Below are positions 1 through 5,675 of a DNA stretch of 10,183 nt, piece after piece (positions within the stretch are counted from its first letter, which is position 1; each line of letters begins with the position of its first letter). This DNA is from Rhodoferax sp. (GTDB taxonomy: Bacteria > Pseudomonadota > Gammaproteobacteria > Burkholderiales > Burkholderiaceae_C): the NCBI GenBank assembly GCA_030833685.1, contig JAURGS010000074.1, forward strand, positions 1 to 10,183, given 5' to 3'. The notes beneath the pieces were generated by a model that did not search any database, was not told the DNA's origin, and saw only the letters and a list, made by a program, of their open reading frames with translations. The position numbers and the translations under genes were made by a program.

Positions 1-147
1 GCCAGCCCACTGCACCCCGATCGGCTGATCGCCTTGGAGCCGACCGACCGGGCATGGCTGCACACCCGCATCGCGCAACGCTTTGAGGCCATGCTCGAAC
101 TCGGCTTGGTCGATGAGGTGCGAACCCTGCGCGCACGCGGCGACCTG
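1..147 (+). pseudogene. miaA: Internal fragment of tRNA dimethylallyltransferase MiaA, cut off by the junction with mutL
   Basis: MiaA transfers a dimethylallyl group to the N6 of A37 in tRNAs that read U-starting codons. Residues 1-49 of the open frame match the family's second half: LIALEPTDRAWLHTRIAQRF, then the LVDEVRTLRARGDL segment. In intact MiaA this segment is followed by a His and then a SIRCVGYRQ-type motif. Here, after GDL, the sequence becomes MutL (QFCYVNGR), so about the last quarter of MiaA is missing. The 5' part lies outside the window. The changeover falls within about positions 139-150. Identification is from recall of the family, but the segment is distinctive. Confidence 0.8.
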
Positions 148-1350
148 CAGTTCTGCTACGTGAACGGTCGTTACGTGCGGGACAAAGTCATTACGCATGC
201 TGCACGTGCAGCCTACGAAGATATTCTGCACGGGCATCGGTATCCAAGCTACGTGCTGTTTCTCGAGATCGACCCAGCCCGAGTGGATGTGAACGTGCAC
301 CCCACCAAGATTGAGGTGCGCTTTAGGGACAGCCGCGAAGTTCACCAGTCGGTACGCAAGGCGCTGGAGGACACGCTGTCTAGTCCCCGCGCCTCGCCCC
401 TTCCGACCGCGCCCGGCTTGGCTGCCGCTGACAGTGGCTTTGAGGCTCAGGTGAGGTTAAACAGCGCAGCCACTGCGCTGGGCTTGGAGAGCGATGCAAG
501 CGGCACCAATCCGGGCTACCAGCCTCGCTTGCCATGGGGCGCAGCTGCTGGGTTAATGGTTGCCCAATCCACTGCGGCCTGGGCCGGCCAACCGGGACAA
601 GCGAGCGACGGCTGGGGTCCTTGGATTTCAACCCGTCAAAGCACCGATGCAAAACCAACTGAACAGGCTGACTTGGACGATTGGCCACTTGGTCGCGCCC
701 TGGCGCAGCTGCACGGCATTTATATCCTTGCGCAGAATCAACACGGGCTGGTGATTGTTGACATGCACGCTGCACATGAACGAATCGTGTACGAGCGGCT
801 CAAGCGCCAATGGCGTATGCCGTTGGTCAAAGAGCAGCGCGACGCAAGTCCTGCGCCTGAGGAAACGACTGGTCATGACGCCTCGCACCCACGACCGCGC
901 GCTGAGGGCGGGTTGCCTTCGCAGCCTTTGTTGATCGCGCACAGCTTTGCGGCCTCACCGGTCGAGATGGCGACGGCCCAGGCGCACCAATCAACCTTGA
1001 GTGCGCTGGGTCTGGATGTGACTGCCTTGACCGCACAGTCCTTGGCAATCCGAGCGATACCCAGCAGCCTGGCCGATGCCAACGCCATCGACCTGGTGCG
1101 TAGCGTGCTGGCGGATTTATCTCAACATGAGGCCAGCTTTGTGGTGGAGCGTGCCCATGACGAATTGTTGGCCAGCATGGCCTGTCACGGTGCTGTTCGG
1201 GCTAACCGCCAGCTAACGATTCCAGAAATGAATGCCTTGCTGCGGCAAATGGAAACCACAGAACGAGCCGACCAGTGCAACCATGGCAGGCCTACGTGGC
1301 GCCAAATCAGCATTAAAGAGTTGGATGCACTCTTCCTTCGCGGGCGCTGA
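1..1350 (+). CDS. mutL: MiaA'-MutL' in-frame chimera; carries the C-terminal two thirds of DNA mismatch repair protein MutL
   Basis: The frame is open from base 1 to the TGA at 1348-1350 (449 codons visible). Codons 1-49 read as MiaA; from about codon 50 (QFCYVNGR) the protein is MutL. MutL normally couples MutS mismatch recognition to strand incision. What remains is the second half of the transducer domain (VDVNVHPTK, around residues 95-103, with the conserved lysine), a variable linker, and a complete C-terminal dimerisation/endonuclease domain. That domain shows DMHAAHERIVYE (residues 254-265, the D-x-H-A-x2-E-x4-E metal motif), ACHGAVRANR (from 394) and CNHGRPTW (from 426). Roughly 250 N-terminal residues expected for the family, holding the GHKL ATPase motifs, are absent. 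About 25 Pro/Ala/Glu-rich residues near 280-305 look like an insertion relative to the usual MutL C-terminal domain. No intact start is visible; TTG at 34 is only the first possible start codon inside the window. The MutL part is not decayed, so the event is either recent or an assembly artefact. As encoded, it cannot be a functional ATP-driven MutL. Confidence 0.85.
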   Translation, partial: ASPLHPDRLIALEPTDRAWLHTRIAQRFEAMLELGLVDEVRTLRARGDLQFCYVNGRYVRDKVITHAARAAYEDILHGHRYPSYVLFLEIDPARVDVNVHPTKIEVRFRDSREVHQSVRKALEDTLSSPRASPLPTAPGLAAADSGFEAQVRLNSAATALGLESDASGTNPGYQPRLPWGAAAGLMVAQSTAAWAGQPGQASDGWGPWISTRQSTDAKPTEQADLDDWPLGRALAQLHGIYILAQNQHGLVIVDMHAAHERIVYERLKRQWRMPLVKEQRDASPAPEETTGHDASHPRPRAEGGLPSQPLLIAHSFAASPVEMATAQAHQSTLSALGLDVTALTAQSLAIRAIPSSLADANAIDLVRSVLADLSQHEASFVVERAHDELLASMACHGAVRANRQLTIPEMNALLRQMETTERADQCNHGRPTWRQISIKELDALFLRGR

Positions 1351-1361
1351 CCCCACAGTCA

Positions 1362-1383
1362 CCCCGCGCGAACTGGCGCGGGG
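1362..1383. terminator. GC-rich hairpin between the convergent mutL and ppiD genes
   Basis: A perfect 8-bp stem (CCCCGCGC / GCGCGGGG) with a 6-nt loop sits 11 bp after the mutL stop and 15 bp after the ppiD stop on the other strand. Neither strand has a T-run after it, so it is not a canonical intrinsic terminator. Its position between two convergent genes suggests a role in ending or stabilising both transcripts. Confidence 0.4.
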
Positions 1384-1398
1384 AATCCTGAAGCCCTC

Positions 1399-3324
1399 TT
1401 AACTCAGCGCGTTTGCGCCACTCGATTTGGGTTCTGGGACCAGCATTTCCACCTTCATCTGCTGACGCAACAACTGGTAATAGGCTTCGGCTTCGGCAGC
1501 AGACCATAGGCGGCGGTATTGGTCCCTTCCGCTTTGGGCCAGGTCTTTCTTGCTTTCGTCTCGCGCCAGGACCTTGTTCACCTTCACCACAGCATAAGCG
1601 CCGCCTGGCAAGTCCACACCAAGAAAGGCTGGTAATTTTTGGGCATCTGCGCGAAGCGCAGCGCTTACGATCGTCAATTCCACCTTTTCCGGCTGATCGC
1701 GGGAAACAATGACCTCTGCAACCTTGGGTGCCGATTGCGCAGACTGCGTCCATGCCGCGAGCTTTTCTGCACCCTCTTTTTTGGCCAGCTCAGCAGCCGC
1801 CTTGGCAATCCAGCGCGCACGCACTTGCTCTTTGACTTCCTTCAGGTCCAGGGTCCGAGCCGCTTGGTAGCTCACGATTCGGCCTGAGGCCAACTGGTTG
1901 GCGCCCGTCTCAATAGCCTGGGTGTTATGCTTTTTTTCCAATGCATCAGGGGTAAACAGGGCGGTCAAAAATTTCTCGTTCGCCAAGACGCCAGCACTGT
2001 TCGGACCAGGCCTGCGGCCGACACCATCGGCGCTGCGGATTTCGAGCTTGAGTTTGTCGGCCACTGGCTTGAGACTGTCCGATTGTTCGTAAACCGTGTT
2101 GGTGAATTGCTCGGCAACCTCGGCAAATTTTCGCTGTGCCTGCTGAGATTTCAGATCAGACTCGATCGACGCGCGCAGATCTTCAAAACTCTTTTGCTTG
2201 GGCACTTTGACGTCCGTCAGCATGATGATGTGGTAGCCAAAATCCGATTCGACGACCTCACTGATGTCGCCTTTTTTCATGGCAAACACCGCATCTTCAA
2301 AAGGTTTGACCATAGCACCGCGGCTAAAGAAGTCCAGGTCACCACCGTTTGTCGCTGAGCCTGGGTCCTCAGAGTTCTTTTTAGCTGCTGCACCAAAGGT
2401 TGCAGGCGCCGCGCGCACTTCTTTAAGAATGGCCTGTGCCCGGGCTTTTGCCTTCTGCCGATCACCCTCAGGCGCCGACTTGGCAGCGTTAATCAAAATA
2501 TGGCTGGCGCGACGCTCCTCTTTACCGCTTAAGCGTTGAGCGTTTTGATCAAAATAAGCTTTCAGATCCGCTTCAGAGATTTGAATCGTCTTTTTAACTG
2601 CCTCAAGGTCCAGAGTGACATACTCAATTTTGGCCTGCTCTGGCGCCAGAAACTGAGCGGAGTTGTTCTTGTAATAGGCATTCAGGTCCTCTTCTGTTGG
2701 CGCAACTTTGCCACTGAAATCCTCGGGTTTGAAGCGAATGACTTCGATCGCCCGCCGCTCAAAAAAAGCGTTCAGACTGACGTCGGCAACACCAGGGTTG
2801 GTCAGTGCGCTGGCGATCACACCACCCTCCACCTGCTGCTGTGAAATCTCCTGACGAACACCGTTCTCGAAGCCCTCAGGTGTTAAACCCTGGCTGGCCG
2901 CGAGCTGGCGGTAGCGGTCCATGTCAAGCTTGCCATCGGCTTTTCGCAGTGCCGCAATGCCTGGGTCCTCTTGCAAAAAGCGGGCTAAACGAGCATCGCT
3001 CGTCATTAGCCGCCCCTGCTCGGCTGCAGCTGCCAGCACACGCTGGCGTACCAACTGCTGCAAGGTCGCGTAGCGGGCCACTTCAGAATCCAGAAATGCG
3101 GGGTCAAGGTTTGGCGAGCTGGCGCGAATGCGATCGACCTGATTGCGATGGGCGGCATCCCACTGCGATTGGGTGATGTCTTGACCACCGACACGTGCCA
3201 CAGGGTTTTCCTGCTGGCGCATGTTTGTGTAGCCATCGATGCCGAACAGCACAAAAGATGGAATGATCAAAAGAACCAACACAGCCATCATGATCTTGGT
3301 GTGCTTTCGAATCATTTCGAACAT
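1399..3324 (-). CDS. ppiD: Membrane-anchored periplasmic folding chaperone PpiD (SurA-like N-terminus, parvulin domain)
   Basis: This 641-residue protein helps newly exported proteins fold at the periplasmic face of the Sec translocon. A short cytoplasmic N-terminus is followed by one transmembrane helix (residues about 11-29, IMMAVLVLLIIPSFVLFGI), which acts as an uncleaved anchor. A SurA/PpiD-like chaperone region runs from about 35 to 265. A parvulin-type prolyl isomerase domain spans about 270-372, with RASHILI (His275), GGDLDFFSRGAMVKPFE and FGYHII (His365). An alpha-helical C-terminal half follows, as is usual for the family. The ATG at 3324 is supported by GGAGAG seven bases upstream. 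The parvulin signature residues look conserved, whereas E. coli PpiD is reported to lack isomerase activity; activity here is not shown by sequence alone. It lies downstream of hupB and tRNA-Val, echoing the hupB-ppiD order of E. coli. Confidence 0.95.
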   Translation of the reverse strand: MFEMIRKHTKIMMAVLVLLIIPSFVLFGIDGYTNMRQQENPVARVGGQDITQSQWDAAHRNQVDRIRASSPNLDPAFLDSEVARYATLQQLVRQRVLAAAAEQGRLMTSDARLARFLQEDPGIAALRKADGKLDMDRYRQLAASQGLTPEGFENGVRQEISQQQVEGGVIASALTNPGVADVSLNAFFERRAIEVIRFKPEDFSGKVAPTEEDLNAYYKNNSAQFLAPEQAKIEYVTLDLEAVKKTIQISEADLKAYFDQNAQRLSGKEERRASHILINAAKSAPEGDRQKAKARAQAILKEVRAAPATFGAAAKKNSEDPGSATNGGDLDFFSRGAMVKPFEDAVFAMKKGDISEVVESDFGYHIIMLTDVKVPKQKSFEDLRASIESDLKSQQAQRKFAEVAEQFTNTVYEQSDSLKPVADKLKLEIRSADGVGRRPGPNSAGVLANEKFLTALFTPDALEKKHNTQAIETGANQLASGRIVSYQAARTLDLKEVKEQVRARWIAKAAAELAKKEGAEKLAAWTQSAQSAPKVAEVIVSRDQPEKVELTIVSAALRADAQKLPAFLGVDLPGGAYAVVKVNKVLARDESKKDLAQSGRDQYRRLWSAAEAEAYYQLLRQQMKVEMLVPEPKSSGANALS

Positions 3325-3331
3325 ACGCTAA

Positions 3332-3337
3332 CTCTCC
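3332..3337 (-). promoter_or_regulatory. Shine-Dalgarno site of ppiD
   Basis: GGAGAG on the minus strand, 7 nt before the ATG at 3324. It is the clearest ribosome binding site in the window and fixes the ppiD start. Confidence 0.75.
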
Positions 3338-3348
3338 AGAACAAACAC

Positions 3349-3373
3349 AAAAAAAGGCGAACCGAGTTCGCCT
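3349..3373 (-). terminator. Intrinsic terminator after tRNA-Val
   Basis: On the minus strand a perfect stem GGCGAAC / GTTCGCC (3372-3366 with 3362-3356) closes a 3-nt loop, extended by one A-T pair, and runs straight into seven T (3355-3349). It lies 10 bp after the tRNA 3' end and only 24 bp before the ppiD start codon. It would end the hupB-tRNA transcript. Confidence 0.85.
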
Positions 3374-3383
3374 GTCACAATTT

Positions 3384-3459
3384 TGGTGGGTGATGACGGG
3401 CTCGAACCGCCGACCTACGCCTTGTAAGGGCGCCGCTCTACCAACTGAGCTAATCACCC
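3384..3459 (-). tRNA. tRNA-Val (anticodon UAC), CCA end encoded
   Basis: The 76-nt cloverleaf was read by hand on the minus strand. The acceptor stem GGGTGAT/ATCACCC is perfect. The D arm is GCTC-AGTTGGTA-GAGC. The anticodon arm GCGCC-CTTACAA-GGCGT gives anticodon TAC (3426-3424), which reads valine GUN codons. The variable loop is AGGTC and the T arm GGCGG-TTCGAGC-CCGTC has one G-T pair. The discriminator base is A, followed by an encoded CCA. The 5' end is 10 bp after the hupB stop codon, so the tRNA is probably cut out of a joint hupB-tRNA transcript. Confidence 0.97.
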
Positions 3460-3469
3460 GGCTGGGCCG

Positions 3470-3742
3470 TCAATTCAGCGCATCTTTCAGCGCTTTGCCG
3501 GGCCGAAACTTGGGAACCTTGGCCGCCTCAATTCTAATCGACGCCCCTGTGCGTGGGTTGCGTCCTACCCGCTCAGAGCGGCTACCCGAGGTGAAAGTCC
3601 CAAAGCCAACCAGGGTCACGCTATCGCCCTTTTTCAGCGCGACCTCAATACCCTTGAGCGCCGCCTCCAGCGCACGGGACGCTATCGCCTTGGGAACATC
3701 AGCGTCTTGCGCAATGCAATCGATCAACTCAGTCTTATTCAT
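3470..3742 (-). CDS. hupB: DNA-binding protein HU (beta-type by context)
   Basis: This 90-residue protein has the normal HU length. HU dimers bind and bend DNA without sequence preference and compact the nucleoid. The start MNKTELID, the central GFGTF turn (residues 46-50), the arm GRNPRTG (60-66, with the intercalating Pro at 63) and the closing KVPKFRPGKALKDALN are all classic. Arm residues 52-58 (SGSRSER) are rich in Ser/Arg, and Cys9 is uncommon for HU. ATG at 3742 has only an AGG about 8 nt upstream, plus a more distant AGAGGA. The symbol is chosen because ppiD follows, as in E. coli; the sequence alone does not separate hupA from hupB. No lon gene is seen upstream. Confidence 0.93.
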   Translation of the reverse strand: MNKTELIDCIAQDADVPKAIASRALEAALKGIEVALKKGDSVTLVGFGTFTSGSRSERVGRNPRTGASIRIEAAKVPKFRPGKALKDALN

Positions 3743-3905
3743 GATGGGGGCCTGTCATCCTCTTTTGAATGCTCGATTCAATGCTGCTCATCAAACCGAT
3801 GCTCTATTGCTTGCTTGTTTTTCTAATTGGGTTTGCAGTGCACTGGGCGAGCGATGATTCTAGCCATAGGATTTGGCCCTACACCCAGATCACGCTTCAC
3901 ACCCG

Positions 3906-3927
3906 AAAAACAGATGCGATCACCCTG
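3906..3927 (-). terminator. Possible intrinsic terminator after the dmlA-type gene
   Basis: On the minus strand an imperfect stem (one bulged G, one G-T pair, ATCG loop; 3927-3911) is followed by TTTTT (3910-3906), 28 bp past the dehydrogenase stop. The stem is weak. The rest of the 213-bp gap (3743-3955) should hold the hupB promoter; I found only a TAGAAT-like -10 hexamer without a convincing -35. Confidence 0.35.
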
Positions 3928-3955
3928 GCAATCGGTTTGACAAGGCACCTATCCT

Positions 3956-5050
3956 TCAGGCTGCCAACAGCTGCTCTGCAATGGCCTGCCCCATGGCCGA
4001 GGTGCTGCCTGTCCCGCCAACGTCGGGCGTCTTCGGTGCCCGAGACCCTGGCGTAAGAACCTGCTCGATAGCCTGCAATATCGCATCGTGCGCAGGTCGA
4101 AAGCCAAAAAAGTCCAGCATCATCGCGCCACTCCAAATCTGGCCAATCGGGTTGGCTATACCTTTGCCGTAAATATCAGGCGCTGACCCATGCACCGGTT
4201 CGAACAGGGACGGAAACTTGCGCTCGGGGTTGAGGTTGGCGCTGGGCGCGATCGCAATAGTGCCCGTACATGCCGGGCCCAGATCGCTGAGGATGTCACC
4301 AAACAAATTGCTCCCCACCACCACGTCGAAATAATCGGGGCGCTGTACGAAATGGGCGGTCAGGATGTCGATGTGAAATTTGTCAACTTTGACATCGGGG
4401 TACAGCTTGGCCATGGCCTCGACACGTTCGTCCCAATAAGGCATGGTGATGGCAATGCCATTGGACTTGGTGGCGCTGGTTAAATGTTTTTTGGGCCGTG
4501 AACGAGCCAACTCAAAGGCGTATTTCAAAATTCGATCCACGCCCGCGCGCGACATCACGGTCTCTTGCATCACCAGTTCTCGATCGGTACCTGGGTACAT
4601 GCGTCCGCCAATACTGGAGTACTCCCCTTCGGTGTTCTCGCGAACAATGACCATATCGATTTCGCCAGGGGCGCGCGTGCTACCGTCACGACGCACCACA
4701 GGAGCAGTGATGCCCGGCATCAACTTGGCAGGGCGCACACTGGCGTACTGATCGAACTCGCGGCGAAACTGAATCAGCGAGCCCCACAGGGAAACGTGAT
4801 CCAGCATTTTTTCTGGCCAGCCAACCGCACCAAAGTAAATCGCATCGTGCCCGCCAATCAGTTCTTTCCAGTTATCGGGCAGCATCTTGCCGTGCTTTTC
4901 ATAGTACTCCCAGCATGAAAAGTCAAAATGATCAAACTGCAGCGACAGTCCGAATTTTTTCTCAGCGGCTTTCAAAACCCGGATACCTTCTGGCATCACT
5001 TCTTTGCCGATGCCATCGCCTGCGATGACCGCTATTTTTTTAGTCTGCAT
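3956..5050 (-). CDS. dmlA: Tartrate dehydrogenase/decarboxylase, D-malate dehydrogenase type
   Basis: This 364-residue enzyme belongs to the isocitrate/isopropylmalate dehydrogenase superfamily. DmlA/TtuC members use NAD and Mn2+ or Mg2+ to oxidise D-malate to pyruvate and CO2, and also act on tartrate. The N-terminus KIAVIAGDGIGKEV is the family opening. LWGSLIQFRREFDQYASVRP (89-108) distinguishes this group from LeuB and Icd. VRENTEGEYS (136-145), catalytic Lys195 in TSATKSNG, metal-binding aspartates at 228, 252 and 256, and the nucleotide-binding EPVHGSAPDIYGKGIANP (284-301) are all present. ATG at 5050 is 7 bp after the pgsA stop, with a weak GAGAA upstream, so it is probably translated from the uvrC-pgsA message. 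The substrate (tartrate, D-malate or a related acid) cannot be settled from sequence. Confidence 0.88.
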   Translation of the reverse strand: MQTKKIAVIAGDGIGKEVMPEGIRVLKAAEKKFGLSLQFDHFDFSCWEYYEKHGKMLPDNWKELIGGHDAIYFGAVGWPEKMLDHVSLWGSLIQFRREFDQYASVRPAKLMPGITAPVVRRDGSTRAPGEIDMVIVRENTEGEYSSIGGRMYPGTDRELVMQETVMSRAGVDRILKYAFELARSRPKKHLTSATKSNGIAITMPYWDERVEAMAKLYPDVKVDKFHIDILTAHFVQRPDYFDVVVGSNLFGDILSDLGPACTGTIAIAPSANLNPERKFPSLFEPVHGSAPDIYGKGIANPIGQIWSGAMMLDFFGFRPAHDAILQAIEQVLTPGSRAPKTPDVGGTGSTSAMGQAIAEQLLAA

Positions 5051-5057
5051 TGAATTC

Positions 5058-5633
5058 TCAATCTACTTTTGAAACACGCGCACGAATCTCTGGCACGGCT
5101 TTGCGCAGGTAGTAACCCATAGACCAAATCGTCAGCAGGGCTGCCAGCCAGATCAACCAAAAGCCCCATACCCGTGTATTGATCAGGTCAAAGAGCATGC
5201 CGTCATACAGCAAAAACGGGATGGCCACCATTTGGGCGGTGGTCTTGAACTTGCCCACCATATGCACCGCTACGCTACGCGATGCGCCGATCTGCGCCAT
5301 CCATTCGCGCAGGGCGGAAATCGCGATTTCCCGGCCAATGATGATGAGGGCGACGAAAACGTCCGCACGGCCCAGATTCACCAGCACCAGCACGCAAGCA
5401 CAAACCAGAATTTTGTCGGCTACCGGATCCAAAAAAGCGCCAAATGCGGACATTTGGTTGAGTCGCCGCGCCAGATAACCATCAAGCCAATCGGTGGCTG
5501 CAAAAACCACAAACAAGGTGGTCGCCAACAGGTTTTGGGTCGCGGTCTCAATGGGCAAGTAAAACACCAGCACGATCATAGGAATCGCCACGATGCGAGC
5601 CCAGGTCATGATGGTGGGAACTGTCAGGAACAT
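5058..5633 (-). CDS. pgsA: CDP-diacylglycerol-glycerol-3-phosphate 3-phosphatidyltransferase (phosphatidylglycerophosphate synthase)
   Basis: This inner-membrane enzyme of 191 residues joins CDP-diacylglycerol to sn-glycerol 3-phosphate, the committed step to phosphatidylglycerol and cardiolipin. The CDP-alcohol phosphotransferase motif is complete: Asp48, Asp51-Gly52, Ala55-Arg56, Gly65, Asp69 and Asp73, within DWLDGYLARR and GAFLDPVADK. Hydrophobic stretches near 12-30, 34-48, 75-98, 130-146 and 152-172 fit a multi-pass protein. The first residues, FLTVPTIMTWARI, are a variant of the usual N-terminal PxxLTxxRI segment. It starts 42 bp after uvrC, reproducing the uvrC-pgsA pairing common in proteobacteria. 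No clear Shine-Dalgarno precedes the ATG. Confidence 0.95.
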   Translation of the reverse strand: MFLTVPTIMTWARIVAIPMIVLVFYLPIETATQNLLATTLFVVFAATDWLDGYLARRLNQMSAFGAFLDPVADKILVCACVLVLVNLGRADVFVALIIIGREIAISALREWMAQIGASRSVAVHMVGKFKTTAQMVAIPFLLYDGMLFDLINTRVWGFWLIWLAALLTIWSMGYYLRKAVPEIRARVSKVD

Positions 5634-5675
5634 GGTTTCATTGTGACACGTCAGCCCTAAATAAAGGCCAACGTT

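Noticed and set aside
380..1088. Several open frames antisense to mutL
   Set aside because: They are compositional shadows of the mutL frame in GC-rich DNA, with no recognisable domains.
3769..4172. Plus-strand open frames across the hupB-dmlA gap
   Set aside because: They mostly overlap the 3' end of the dehydrogenase on the other strand and show no domain or ribosome site.
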